This document shows, piece after piece, positions 9,325 to 17,945 of a DNA stretch of 64,000 bases. The translations under genes and the position numbers were made by a program. The stretch comes from Desulfobacterium sp. (lineage in GTDB: Bacteria; Desulfobacterota; Desulfobacteria; Desulfobacterales; Desulfobacteraceae). The DNA lies in contig JAEINR010000018.1 of assembly GCA_016342325.1 (NCBI GenBank), positions 24,797 through 88,796 on the forward strand. Direction: 5' to 3'. The notes under the pieces were generated by a model. The model was given only the letters and a program-made list of their open reading frames with translations, was not told where the DNA came from and did not search any database. Each line of letters starts with the position of its first letter. The first letter of the stretch is position 1.

Positions 9325-10881
9325 TCAGGCCGTCGGCCCGGCTTTCCGTCCATAGGGGATATTCAGTTTTTTCATCCGGTTCCTCAGGGTGCTGGGGTTG
9401 ATTCCCAAAAGGGCGGCAGCCCCTTTTTTTCCCTGCACTTTTCCGCCGGTCATCCCAAGCACCGCCTTGATATGGTCTTTCATGGCTTCATCCAGAAGAA
9501 GTGGCCCGGGCAGGGGCCGGCAGGTTTCCGGTATGGGCGTTTCCGACAACCTGGCAGGCATCTGCTCAAAACTGAGATGCGCTCCCAAGGTTGCGGTCAT
9601 GTTTTGAATCATGGACCGTTCCACCATATTTTCCAGCTCCCTGACATTGCCGGGCCAGTCATGGGACTGGAGTCTCTCCAGGGCACCCGGAGCCGGTACC
9701 GGCCGTTCCTTGAAGTTCATCTCCCTGGCTTTTTTCTCCATAAAGTGAAAGGTGAGGGCCGGAATGTCCGATCGCCGGTGACGCAGGGGAGGGATGGTGA
9801 TGGGAAACACATTGAGTCGGAACCAAAGGTCTTCCCGGAACTTACCCTGGTTGATCATCTCTTCAAGATTCCGGTGGGTGGCCGCGATAATCCGTATGTC
9901 CACCTGGATCGGGGCGGTCCCCCCCACCCTTTCCACCTCCCTGTTCTGAAGGACCCGGAGAAGGCGCACCTGGGCCTGGAGCGGCAGTTCCCCGATCTCA
10001 TCAAGAAAGATGGTTCCCTTGTCCGCCCGTTCAAATCGTCCCCTTTTCCGTCCAAGGGCGCCGGTGAAGGCCCCCTTTTCGTGGCCAAACAGTTCGCTGT
10101 CCAGAAGACTTTCCGGAATAGCGCCGCAGTTGACCTTGATAAAGGGCCCGTTGGCCCGGGGGGAGGAATAGTGAATGGCATTGGCGATCACCTCCTTGCC
10201 CACACCGGTCTCTCCCAGAAGCAGCACAACACTGGCCAGGGGGGCCACCTGCCTCACCATTTCCATCACATTCTTCAATCCAAAATTAGCACCGATGATC
10301 TCATCTCCTGATATATGGTGCAGCTGCCGGTTCAGATACCGGTTGTCGTCGGCAAGCAACTCTTGAAGCCTGAGCACTTCCTGGTGCTTTAAGGTATTGG
10401 CCAGGGCCACGGCAAAGGGATCATGGAGCAGGCTGAAAAGCCTGGCATGTTCCGGGGCATACCGGTCAAAGCCTTTGGCAACGAGTGCGACCACCCCGAG
10501 CACCTCATCATCGATCACAAGACGGAGTACCAGTAAGGAAAGGGGATGTTGGCCCAGGGATTCCCAGATGTAGCGGCCGACAACATGTTCTTCCGGATGG
10601 TTGATGATCTCAACCGGCTCTCCCTTTTCCGCTTCCACAAACTCCCGGGCCCGGATGGAAAGGAGAATGGAAGCTTCGATTGTTTTAAAGCCCGGCAATT
10701 TTGTCATGGCGATGTTCACAAGGCATTGGGCTTCAGCATCGTAAATCTCCATGTTCAAGCTATCGGATGGCATGAACCCTTTCAGATACGCTAAAGATCT
10801 ATTCAGAACCGTATTGATATTGAGGCTTCCGCAAATTTCCATGGTGGCCTGGTGGAAAAAATCCATGTCATTAATTTTCAT
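9325..10881 (-). CDS. Sigma-54-dependent activator with N-terminal GAF domain
   Basis: NorR/FhlA-type enhancer-binding protein of 518 residues. A GAF sensory domain occupies about 10-165. The AAA+ domain (about 190-425) has Walker A GETGVGKE, the sigma-54 contact loop GAFTGA and Walker [10 protein letters not shown] Fis-type helix-turn-helix ends the protein ([17 protein letters not shown]). There is no receiver domain, so the signal is probably a small molecule bound by GAF. AGAGGGGGAGTG precedes the ATG. It is divergent from the RND efflux operon, whose upstream region carries a -24/-12 promoter and paired dyads, so it very likely activates that operon. Confidence 0.93.
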   Translation of the reverse strand: MKINDMDFFHQATMEICGSLNINTVLNRSLAYLKGFMPSDSLNMEIYDAEAQCLVNIAMTKLPGFKTIEASILLSIRAREFVEAEKGEPVEIINHPEEHVVGRYIWESLGQHPLSLLVLRLVIDDEVLGVVALVAKGFDRYAPEHARLFSLLHDPFAVALANTLKHQEVLRLQELLADDNRYLNRQLHHISGDEIIGANFGLKNVMEMVRQVAPLASVVLLLGETGVGKEVIANAIHYSSPRANGPFIKVNCGAIPESLLDSELFGHEKGAFTGALGRKRGRFERADKGTIFLDEIGELPLQAQVRLLRVLQNREVERVGGTAPIQVDIRIIAATHRNLEEMINQGKFREDLWFRLNVFPITIPPLRHRRSDIPALTFHFMEKKAREMNFKERPVPAPGALERLQSHDWPGNVRELENMVERSMIQNMTATLGAHLSFEQMPARLSETPIPETCRPLPGPLLLDEAMKDHIKAVLGMTGGKVQGKKGAAALLGINPSTLRNRMKKLNIPYGRKAGPTA

Positions 10882-10910
10882 AAAACACTCCCCCTCTTAA
10901 ATTCCATATT

Positions 10911-10958
10911 TGACAGTTATACCTATTTTCTACCGAATACGGAACCCAAAAACTGTCA
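10911..10958. promoter_or_regulatory. Candidate enhancer dyad for the sigma-54 activator
   Basis: TGACAGTT (10911-10918) and AACTGTCA (10951-10958) are perfect inverted repeats, with an inner CCGAAT/ATTCGG pair overlapping the second arm. The pair lies about 65-110 bases upstream of the -24/-12 element, where activators of this class bind. Confidence 0.5.
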
Positions 10959-11019
10959 CATTCGGCATACTTACCCCCCTCACAGACATAACCACCTGTA
11001 TTTTATCAACAATTAAACC

Positions 11020-11035
11020 TGGCACAGTTATAGCA
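11020..11035 (+). promoter_or_regulatory. Sigma-54 (-24/-12) promoter of the efflux operon
   Basis: TGGCACAGTTATAGCA matches the sigma-54 consensus TGGCAC-N5-TTGCA with one change in the -12 half, and keeps the diagnostic GG-N10-GC spacing. The first gene starts at 11079. Confidence 0.7.
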
Positions 11036-11042
11036 ATGTAAT

Positions 11043-11067
11043 CAGCCAGTATGTCAACAACTGGCTG
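11043..11067 (+). promoter_or_regulatory. Dyad in the efflux operon leader
   Basis: CAGCCAGT and ACTGGCTG, separated by nine bases, lie between the -24/-12 promoter and the ribosome site of the first gene. It may be an operator or an RNA hairpin; it ends 11 bases before the ATG and overlaps the GGAG. Confidence 0.45.
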
Positions 11068-11078
11068 GAGAGAATTAA

Positions 11079-11417
11079 ATGGAAAAAAGAACAAAGGGGT
11101 GGATAGAGATTATCAGCGTCAGGCTTTTCAGTCCCGGCCACGGGGGGGTGATCCGTGACATTTTCTGGCAGGTAAACGCCGGAGGATATCCGGACCCGGA
11201 TAACGGGATGGATGCCGAGTTGTATTCGAACCACCAGGTTGAAACAGACTGGTCCATCCATCTTTACAGGGACGGGCTGGATGGCCCGCCGTCCAAAACC
11301 TGTCTTGGCTTGAACATTGCCGATGCCTTTTGCTCCCTGGGGCTCGTAAACCACTCCGTATGGACAATGGATTTAATGAAAAAGGAAACCAACCATGAAG
11401 AAAAACAGCGTATTTAA
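11079..11417 (+). CDS. Small conserved-looking protein leading the efflux operon
   Basis: Protein of 112 residues with no signal peptide or membrane segment. It looks genuinely coding: GGAGAGAATTAA precedes the ATG, composition is balanced, and it is first behind the sigma-54 promoter. It overlaps the adaptor gene by 23 bases. Recognisable stretches are WIEIISVRLFSPG, VETDWSIHLYRDG and GLNIADAFCSLGLVNHSVW. I do not recognise a family with confidence. Being co-transcribed with an RND pump it could be a cytosolic accessory or sensor, but nothing in the sequence shows this. Confidence 0.65.
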   Translation: MEKRTKGWIEIISVRLFSPGHGGVIRDIFWQVNAGGYPDPDNGMDAELYSNHQVETDWSIHLYRDGLDGPPSKTCLGLNIADAFCSLGLVNHSVWTMDLMKKETNHEEKQRI

Positions 11418-12546
11418 AAAAGAGTTCGGGCTTCTGGCCCTTTTGATGGCTTTGACGATACCTGGCATCGTCGGCTGTAAAGATGCAGGGGCTGACGCCA
11501 GGCTCCAGCCGGAAAAGGTGCGGCCGGTAAAAGCAAACCGTCTTACCGCCCCCATGGCCACCTCGATTCGAAGTTTTCCCGGCAGTGCCCAGGCCACCCG
11601 GGAAGTAAATCTGGCCTTCAGGGTCTCAGGTCCCCTTGTTGCGCTTAAGGGGAATACCGGAGACAAAGTGACCCAAGGGGATATCATTGCCCGCATCGAC
11701 CCAAGGGATTTCAAGGTTCAGGTCAAGGCACTTGGGGCAAAGCTTGTTGCATCCCGGGCAAAACGCACTGAATCAAAGCTTCAGTATGAACGGTATATCC
11801 ACCTGATTAAGGAGAATGCCGCTGCCAAAGCTACCTATGACCAGGTCAAGGCGGCCTATGAAATGGCCCAGGCCCAAGTGGATGTGGACCTGAAAAACCT
11901 GGAGGCTGCCCGCAACGCCCTCAAGGATACGGTCCTGATCGCCCCGTTTACCGGATACATTCATAACAAACGGGTTGAAAATTATGAAACCGTGTCCCAG
12001 GGCCAGCCGATATTTTCGGTTGTGGATCTCTCAACCATGGAGGTGGAGATCGGGATTCCCGAAAATTTGGTCGGAAAGGTGGACACGTTCACCCATTACC
12101 AATGCACCTTTGAATCCATGCCGCAAATAAACTTTAACGCAACCCTGAAAGAGGTGGGAAAAAAACCAAACCCCTCAAACCACACCTATCCCCTCACCCT
12201 GATTCTGAACCCGGAAGAGAGTTCATCTGTCCGGCCGGGCATGTCGGCCGAGGTGACCGTCTCCATTGCAGGGCAAAGCAAGACGGCCTGGTTTTCCGTT
12301 CCCGCCCAATCCATTGTGAATGACGGCCAGCGGAAAACCTTTGTCTGGATGGTGGACGAAAATACAGGAAAGGTCTCCAAGCGATCTGTTGAAACAGGTG
12401 GGTTTACCCATACGGGCATTGAGGTAAAAGGCGACATCCATGCCGGGAATTGGGTGGTGACTGCCGGAGCAAGCTTCCTGAAAGAAGGACAGACAACACG
12501 GATTTTAGAACAGGCGTCCAAGACAAATGTCGGCAAAATTTTATAA
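11395..12546 (+). CDS. RND efflux periplasmic adaptor (membrane fusion protein)
   Basis: HlyD/AcrA-type adaptor of 383 residues that bridges the inner-membrane pump and the outer-membrane channel. The N-terminus is a lipoprotein-like signal ending in GIVGC, so it is probably lipid-anchored in the periplasm. The lipoyl half-domain begins near residue 75 (RVSGPLVALKGNTGDKVTQG), followed by the alpha-helical hairpin, the second lipoyl half (APFTGYIHNKRVENYETVSQG) and beta-barrel/membrane-proximal domains. AAGGAAACC precedes the ATG. It is 18 bases from the pump gene. Confidence 0.93.
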   Translation: MKKNSVFKKEFGLLALLMALTIPGIVGCKDAGADARLQPEKVRPVKANRLTAPMATSIRSFPGSAQATREVNLAFRVSGPLVALKGNTGDKVTQGDIIARIDPRDFKVQVKALGAKLVASRAKRTESKLQYERYIHLIKENAAAKATYDQVKAAYEMAQAQVDVDLKNLEAARNALKDTVLIAPFTGYIHNKRVENYETVSQGQPIFSVVDLSTMEVEIGIPENLVGKVDTFTHYQCTFESMPQINFNATLKEVGKKPNPSNHTYPLTLILNPEESSSVRPGMSAEVTVSIAGQSKTAWFSVPAQSIVNDGQRKTFVWMVDENTGKVSKRSVETGGFTHTGIEVKGDIHAGNWVVTAGASFLKEGQTTRILEQASKTNVGKIL

Positions 12547-12564
12547 GTTAAAGGGTTTTTATAA

Positions 12565-15500
12565 GTGAAGCTACCTGAATATTCAATCAAATACAAAGCC
12601 GTGGTGCTCTTTACCATGGTGATGCTCGTTCTAGGCGGTGTGTCTGCCTATTTTAAACTGGGGAAGCTGGAAGACCCTGTTTTTACGGTCAAGACAGCGG
12701 TGATCGTCACGGCCTGGCCCGGTGCCTCCCCCCATGAAGTGGAGCAGCAGGTGACCGATGTGATCGAAAAGGCCGCCCAGTCATCCGATGGGGTTGACGA
12801 TATCCACTCCATCTCCCAGGCCGGCCTCTCCCTTGTTTTTGTGGACCTTAAGGAATACAACCGAACGGCCCAGGTCCCCCAGCTGTGGGATATGCTTCGC
12901 CGGAAAGTCAATGGGGTGCAGGGGGATCTGCCCCCCGGGGCAATGCCATCCCAGGTGGTGGATGACTACGGGGATGTGTACGGCATATTCCTGGCACTGA
13001 CCGGGGAGGGGTATACCAATGCGGAACTTAAGAAATACGCCGCTTACCTGAAACGGGAACTTCTCCTTGTGGCGGATATCTCACGGATTCAACTGTTCGG
13101 CAACCGGACCCAGGCCGTTTATGTGGAGATATCAAAATCGCGCATTGCTGATCTTGGCATCCATCCGGGCCAGCTCCTGGATATATTGAAAAGCCAGAAC
13201 AAGGTACTGGATGCCGGTGCCGTGGAGACTGAAACACGCCGGATTCGCATCGCCACCCCCGGGGATTTTAAATCCATCCAAGAGATCGAGGATCTTGTTA
13301 TCCAGTCGGAAAGCGGGGAATCCTTTCATTTAAAGGATCTGGCCACCGTTACAAGGGGCTATGTCCAGCCCCCCGAGCCCATGATGCGGTTTAACGGGAT
13401 GCCCGCCATCGGTATTGCCATCTCCGCCGCATCCGGGGCAAATGTCGTGACCATGGGGGATGGGGTTCAAAAACGCATTGATGAACTCATGGCCGAACTG
13501 CCGGTGGGGCTGGAACTCCAGGGAATTTACTACCAGTCGACGTTTGTAAAGGGGGCCATTAAAAGCTTTGTGGTGAACCTTCTCGAGTCCATCGCCATCG
13601 TCATCGGGGTGCTGCTCATCACCATGGGTGTCCGAAGCGGTCTTCTCATCGCAAGCGGCCTGGTGCTCTCCATCCTGGGCACCCTTGTGGTGATGCTTTT
13701 CTTTGGCATCGATCTCCAGCGGATCTCCCTTGCGGCCCTGATACTTGTGATGGGCATGATCGTGGACAACTCCATTGTGGTCACAGACGGCTCCCTGGTC
13801 TATCTTCAGAAGGGAAGAAACAGACTCTTTTCCATGGTGACCCCTGCCATGGAGACCGCATGGCCGCTTCTGGGGGCAACCTTTATCGCCTGTCTCGCAT
13901 TCCTGCCCATCTATCTGAGCCCCACAAATGCCGGTGAATATTGTGCCTCCCTCTTCCAGGTGGTGGCTGTTGCCCTGCTCCTCTCATGGGTCCTTGCCAT
14001 GTGCCAGGCCCCTGTGTTCAACCACATGCTCCTGAAGGTGAACAAAGGGGCGGAAAAAAAGGATCCCCATGGCGGACGGGCGTATAAAATTTACAGATGG
14101 TGCCTGGATTTTTCACTGAACCACCGCGCCCTTGTGCTGGGTCTGCTGGTTATGCTGATGGTCGCATCCGGCATGGCATTCAAGCATGTGCCAAAGATGT
14201 TTTTTGCCGACTCGGACAAGGCACAGTTCTTTATTGATTACTGGCTTCCCCAGGGGGCCAGGATTGACGATGTCTCACGGGATTTGAAGCAGATCGAGGC
14301 CCATCTCGGCAAGATTCCGGAAATTAAAAACTATGCCACCACCATTGGTTCCGGCGGTCCGAGATACATCACCTCCATTGAACCGGAGACTGAAAATCCG
14401 TCCTATGGCCAGCTCATCGTAAATGTCCATGACTACAAAAAAATTCGCGAGCTCATTCCCTCCCTTGAAACTTGGATTGCAGCCCATTTCCCGGATTCTG
14501 ACCCCCAGTTTTCCGTATATATCAACGGCCCCAGTGCGGACTATAAGGTGGAGGCACGATTTTCAGGCCCCGATCCCCTGGTACTCCGGGAGCTATCCCA
14601 AAAGGCCAAAGGGATCATGGATGATAACCCCAACGCCAAAAATGTCCGGGACGACTGGCGTCAACGGGTCCAGGTGCTCACCCAGCGCTATTCCCAGAAC
14701 AAGGCCCGGAAAGCCTTTGTTGAACGGGAACACCTGGCCAATGCCATGAAAAAAGTCCATGACGGTCTGCCGGTCTCCTTCTTTCGCGAGGATGACAACC
14801 TGATTCCGGTCTGCCTCAGGATGTCATCGCAAAATGCGCCCCTTGCTGACCTGGCAAGTACGCCGGTATGGGGACCGGGCGCCCAATCCGTGCCCCTGGA
14901 CCAGATCGTAACATCATCGGATATCACCTGGGAGGATCCCCTTGTACGAAGGTACAATCGGAGACGGGCCATCACCGTCCAGTGCGATACGGTCCCCGGC
15001 ATCACCTCGGACAGTCTGTTTAACGCCCTCAGGCCGCTGATAGAGTCCATCCCCCTTCCCAAGGGCTACAGCCTTGCATGGGACGGAGAGTATGACCTGT
15101 CAAAGTCAGGCAACGAAGGGGTTCAGAAATCGTTACCCCTGGCGCTTCTCATGATGATCTTTATCCTGGTGGTGCTTTTTAACGGGTTCAGGCAGCCCCT
15201 GATCATTGCCCTGCTGGTGCCCTTTGCCGTGGTGGGCATTGCCTTCGGCCTCTTTGTCACCGGTGAAGCGTTTGGATTCCTGGCCCTTCTGGGCGCCTAC
15301 AGCCTCATCGGCATGCTCATCAAAAACGCCGTGGTGCTCATCGATCAGATCGATCTTGAGATCAAGACGGGAAAAGATCCCCTTACGGCGGTCAAAGATT
15401 CCTGCGTGGGCCGGATGCGGCCGGTGATGATGGCGTCGGCCACGACCATCCTGGGCATGATCCCCCTGATGACCGACCCCATGTTCTCCTCCATGGCGGT

Positions 15501-15600
15501 CACGATCATGTTCGGCCTGGCCTTTGCCACCATTTTGACCCTGATCGTGGTACCGGTGCTCTACACCCTGTTTTTCAGGATTAAAATCGTTTCACCTTAA
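12565..15600 (+). CDS. RND-family efflux pump (AcrB/HAE1-like)
   Basis: Inner-membrane proton/drug antiporter of 1011 residues, the normal length for the family. It shows the RND pattern: TM1, a large periplasmic loop, a block of membrane helices containing LAALILVMGMIVDNSIVV (the conserved TM4 Asp region), a second periplasmic loop, and a second block ending in the GRMRPVMMASATTILGMIPL motif. The start is GTG with a weak AAGGG upstream. It is in one operon with the adaptor and a TolC-like gene. The substrate is not visible; this branch (LEDPVFTVKTAVI near the N-terminus) includes many uncharacterised exporters. Confidence 0.95.
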   Translation: MKLPEYSIKYKAVVLFTMVMLVLGGVSAYFKLGKLEDPVFTVKTAVIVTAWPGASPHEVEQQVTDVIEKAAQSSDGVDDIHSISQAGLSLVFVDLKEYNRTAQVPQLWDMLRRKVNGVQGDLPPGAMPSQVVDDYGDVYGIFLALTGEGYTNAELKKYAAYLKRELLLVADISRIQLFGNRTQAVYVEISKSRIADLGIHPGQLLDILKSQNKVLDAGAVETETRRIRIATPGDFKSIQEIEDLVIQSESGESFHLKDLATVTRGYVQPPEPMMRFNGMPAIGIAISAASGANVVTMGDGVQKRIDELMAELPVGLELQGIYYQSTFVKGAIKSFVVNLLESIAIVIGVLLITMGVRSGLLIASGLVLSILGTLVVMLFFGIDLQRISLAALILVMGMIVDNSIVVTDGSLVYLQKGRNRLFSMVTPAMETAWPLLGATFIACLAFLPIYLSPTNAGEYCASLFQVVAVALLLSWVLAMCQAPVFNHMLLKVNKGAEKKDPHGGRAYKIYRWCLDFSLNHRALVLGLLVMLMVASGMAFKHVPKMFFADSDKAQFFIDYWLPQGARIDDVSRDLKQIEAHLGKIPEIKNYATTIGSGGPRYITSIEPETENPSYGQLIVNVHDYKKIRELIPSLETWIAAHFPDSDPQFSVYINGPSADYKVEARFSGPDPLVLRELSQKAKGIMDDNPNAKNVRDDWRQRVQVLTQRYSQNKARKAFVEREHLANAMKKVHDGLPVSFFREDDNLIPVCLRMSSQNAPLADLASTPVWGPGAQSVPLDQIVTSSDITWEDPLVRRYNRRRAITVQCDTVPGITSDSLFNALRPLIESIPLPKGYSLAWDGEYDLSKSGNEGVQKSLPLALLMMIFILVVLFNGFRQPLIIALLVPFAVVGIAFGLFVTGEAFGFLALLGAYSLIGMLIKNAVVLIDQIDLEIKTGKDPLTAVKDSCVGRMRPVMMASATTILGMIPLMTDPMFSSMAVTIMFGLAFATILTLIVVPVLYTLFFRIKIVSP

Positions 15601-15635
15601 CCTGGACACGCCCGAATCAAAGCGGTTCTAAGAAA
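15597..15635 (-). repeat. Dispersed 75-bp repeat, copy E (internally deleted)
   Basis: TTAACCTGGACACGCCCGAA continues to TCAAAGCG and then jumps to CTAAGAA, i.e. both ends of the repeat without the middle. The TAA stop of the RND pump lies inside the first bases of the repeat. Confidence 0.55.
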
Positions 15636-15644
15636 CTAAAAAGC

Positions 15645-15688
15645 AAGATCGCCTCCTGTCCGGGTTTCCACAGACAGGGGGCAATCTT
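15645..15688 (+). terminator. Stem-loop between pump and channel genes
   Basis: AAGATCGCCTCCTGTC (15645-15660) pairs with GACAGGGGGCAATCTT (15673-15688) except for one mismatch and one wobble. No T-run follows, so it is more likely an mRNA-processing or stability hairpin, or a partial attenuator that lowers tolC-like expression. Confidence 0.5.
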
Positions 15689-15719
15689 AATAATAAATAG
15701 CTAGGAACTAAGTATAACA

Positions 15720-17027
15720 ATGAAAAATATCTGTTTAGCAATAGTGGGAGTGATGGTGCTGGCAACGCCGGTATCTGTTTTGGCGAAAACGCCTGGGATC
15801 GCGTTTTCCGTGGACGAGGCGGTGGAAGAGGCGATTGTGCGAAGCCCGAATCTAAAGGAGGCGACTGAAAACATTACAGGTGAAGAAGAAGCCGTGAACA
15901 CGTCCCGGGCAGCGCTTTTTGCAACGGCCTCCCTTAATTACGCCTACACCGGCCTGGATAAAACACCGGTTCAGAAAACGGGCCAGGGCGAGATTCCGGC
16001 CGGCCATACCCATCAGTACCATTGGGATGTGACCCTGGCACAGCCGCTGTTTACAGGGTATGCCCTGACCACCCAGCTTGATCTTGCAAAACTCGGGGTG
16101 AGGGATCAGGAGATCCAGCTTAAGGTGGTGACCCTCGACCTAGCACGGGATGTGAAAACCGCCTGCTACACCCTTCTTCTGACCCAGAAGATGCTCATGG
16201 TGGCCCAGGGGGAGGTGAACTCCCTCACCGCCCATGGGGATGATGCCCGGGAGTTTTACAAACAGGGGCTGATTCCCAAAAACGATTTGTTGCGGTCGGA
16301 GGTGGCCCTGGCCGATTCCATCCAGGCCCTGGAGAAAGCCCGATCAAAGGTGAAAAGTGCCATGGCCCTTTTAAACACCCTCATGGATGCCGATATCAAC
16401 CGCATGGTCCATGTAGAAGATATTGACAGGGTTCCCGAGTTTTCCTCGGACCAGGAACGTCTCGGCCGGTATGCCACGGAGAAAAGGCCGGTGATCCAGG
16501 GGCTGAAAAACAGTGTCGACAAAACAGCCCTTTCCGAGAAACTCGCCAAAAGCAGCCGCTACCCGACCATCTCCCTTGTGGGCAGATACGAACGGAACGG
16601 GGATGGGCTTGAGGCCGCAGACAATGACTACACCAACAGCCACAATTCAAGCCTCTCCCTCCAGGCCCAGTGGACCTTTTTTGAGTGGGGAAAAACAGGG
16701 GCCCAGGTGAGAAAAACCCGGCATGATAAAAAAGCCCTTCAGGAAAGGATCAAGGGGGTGGAGAACCATGTCAGGTTGGAGGTGAAAAATGCCCTGCTGA
16801 ACTTAGAGGTTGCAAGAAAAAACATCAAAACCGCGAAAAAATCCCTGGGCCAGGCCAGGGAGAACCACCGGATTACAACCGTGCAGTATACCCAGCAGGT
16901 GGCCACCTCCAGCGATGTGCTGGATGCCCGGTCCTTTTTAACCCGGGCCGATACCAACTATTATCAGGCCCTATACGGGTATATGGCCTCCCTGGCCGAT
17001 CTGGACAGGGCCCTGGGAAACCGATAA
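15720..17027 (+). CDS. TolC-like outer-membrane efflux protein
   Basis: Outer-membrane channel subunit of 435 residues with a signal peptide (about 1-22, ending LAKT or nearby). Two OEP (TolC) repeats are evident: an N-terminal one beginning SVDEAVEEAIVRSPNL and a C-terminal one with the long amphipathic helices (GVENHVRLEVKNALLNL, ATSSDVLDARSFL). It completes the tripartite pump with the two genes upstream. The ribosome site is weak, and a 120-base spacer with a hairpin separates it from the pump gene. Confidence 0.92.
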   Translation: MKNICLAIVGVMVLATPVSVLAKTPGIAFSVDEAVEEAIVRSPNLKEATENITGEEEAVNTSRAALFATASLNYAYTGLDKTPVQKTGQGEIPAGHTHQYHWDVTLAQPLFTGYALTTQLDLAKLGVRDQEIQLKVVTLDLARDVKTACYTLLLTQKMLMVAQGEVNSLTAHGDDAREFYKQGLIPKNDLLRSEVALADSIQALEKARSKVKSAMALLNTLMDADINRMVHVEDIDRVPEFSSDQERLGRYATEKRPVIQGLKNSVDKTALSEKLAKSSRYPTISLVGRYERNGDGLEAADNDYTNSHNSSLSLQAQWTFFEWGKTGAQVRKTRHDKKALQERIKGVENHVRLEVKNALLNLEVARKNIKTAKKSLGQARENHRITTVQYTQQVATSSDVLDARSFLTRADTNYYQALYGYMASLADLDRALGNR

Positions 17028-17033
17028 TTGAAA

Positions 17034-17058
17034 GCCTGCCCGTCATTCACGGGCAGGC
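17034..17058 (+). terminator. Hairpin ending the efflux operon
   Basis: GCCTGCCCGT and ACGGGCAGGC form a perfect 10-bp stem with a 5-base loop just after the TolC-like stop. There is no T-run but a strong GC stem. Confidence 0.6.
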
Positions 17059-17183
17059 CATATCAGAAAATGGGTTAAATTGTCAGCACGAAAATCCCTC
17101 CGGATACGTTAGATTACGAATCCGACAACTTATTCCAACGGTATCTCCCTCACATGCCCCATGGAGAACCGCCAAGGCTCCCA

Positions 17184-17221
17184 TCGACAATATTGTCGAC
17201 AAAAAAACGCTTTTTGTCGAC
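17184..17221 (+). promoter_or_regulatory. Overlapping TCGACA dyads, candidate enhancer for the NtrC-type regulator
   Basis: TCGACAATATTGTCGA (17184-17199) is a perfect 16-bp palindrome. It overlaps a second perfect dyad, GTCGACAAAAA (17195-17205) with TTTTTGTCGAC (17211-17221). Three half-sites result, 52 bases or more upstream of a -24/-12 element, as expected for an NtrC/ZraR-type enhancer. Confidence 0.65.
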
Positions 17222-17272
17222 ACCATAACCTTAATCCCCCATCACAACCGGGGTTTACCTGACTATTCATAC

Positions 17273-17288
17273 TGGCACGCATCTTGAA
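17273..17288 (+). promoter_or_regulatory. Sigma-54 (-24/-12) promoter
   Basis: TGGCACGCATCTTGAA matches TGGCACG-N4-TTGCA except for A in place of the -12 C. It should start a transcript near 17300 that leads into the small secreted protein gene at 17437. Confidence 0.65.
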
Positions 17289-17436
17289 CAAAGTCAGAAC
17301 ACAGCCTTTTTAATCCTGGAACATTGTGCTCAGCCGGCACACAATGCTTTTAAAAAAGGTTGCGGTATATCTAAGGTCTATTCAGACCCGGATATCGTTC
17401 AAAACATTTAACGGCTCGATGCTAAAGGAGAGTATT

Positions 17437-17679
17437 ATGTCTAAGCTTACGAAAAAAATCATGACCGTTTGCCTGATTCTAATTTGCAGTGCCAGTTTCG
17501 CACTGGCAGGAGACAAGGACAGGGATCGGGATCGCCAGAAAGATAAGAAAAAAGACGGCTCATGCAATAGTTTCCTGATGGAACAGGACAGTGCTGTCCC
17601 GTTTATTCTGGCTGCCGACAAGACGAAAAAGCAGGATCGAAAACGCGACAAGAAGAAAGACGGTTCATGCAATAGCTAA
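17437..17679 (+). CDS. Small exported protein with duplicated DKKKDGSCNS tail
   Basis: Protein of 80 residues. Residues 1-24 are a signal peptide ending ASFALA-G. The mature part consists of two similar blocks rich in Lys, Arg and Asp: RDRDRQKDKKKDGSCNS and KKQDRKRDKKKDGSCNS, the second being the very C-terminus. Each block holds one Cys. AAAGGAG at 17424 fixes the ATG at 17437. It sits behind a sigma-54 promoter and in front of a ZraSR-like sensor/regulator pair. By position it resembles ZraP or another periplasmic stress protein, but there is no sequence similarity I can name; function unknown. Confidence 0.8.
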   Translation: MSKLTKKIMTVCLILICSASFALAGDKDRDRDRQKDKKKDGSCNSFLMEQDSAVPFILAADKTKKQDRKRDKKKDGSCNS

Positions 17680-17690
17680 AAATCAAACCG

Positions 17691-17768
17691 CATTCCGGGA
17701 AGATGTAACGTCGACAAGACTGCACCAGTAAAAGATCCGGGTCTTGCAATGACATACCCCCGGAATGC
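17691..17768 (+). promoter_or_regulatory. Nested dyad after the small protein gene
   Basis: GCATTCCGGG (17691-17700) and CCCGGAATGC (17759-17768) are perfect inverted repeats. Inside them CAAGAC (17715-17720) pairs with GTCTTG (17741-17746), and a GTCGACAA half-site lies at 17710. It could fold into a branched RNA that separates expression of the small protein from the sensor genes. Confidence 0.45.
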
Positions 17769-17945
17769 ATCCACAACATCCTGCATAACTCCTAACCCGC
17801 AAATCGCTTTCCATCCATATATTCTCCACCCGGATCATCATGCAACGTGGTTACGCCATGGCGTTTTATGGGAAAGTATGATTTACTTTTTCCAGGCCGT
17901 TTTTTCCGCTTCAGCAAAACAAATTATAGAACCTGGAGTGATGCC

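Larger units (their letters stand above)
17028..17436 (+). other. Regulatory spacer upstream of the small secreted protein
   Basis: The 409 bases hold no gene. They contain the efflux operon hairpin, overlapping TGTCGACA dyads (17184-17221), a near-consensus -24/-12 promoter (17273-17288) and about 140 bases of leader. Confidence 0.6.

Noticed and set aside
9472..10311. 279-codon plus-strand frame opposite the sigma-54 activator
   Set aside because: Antisense to a clear AAA+ domain; no start signal.
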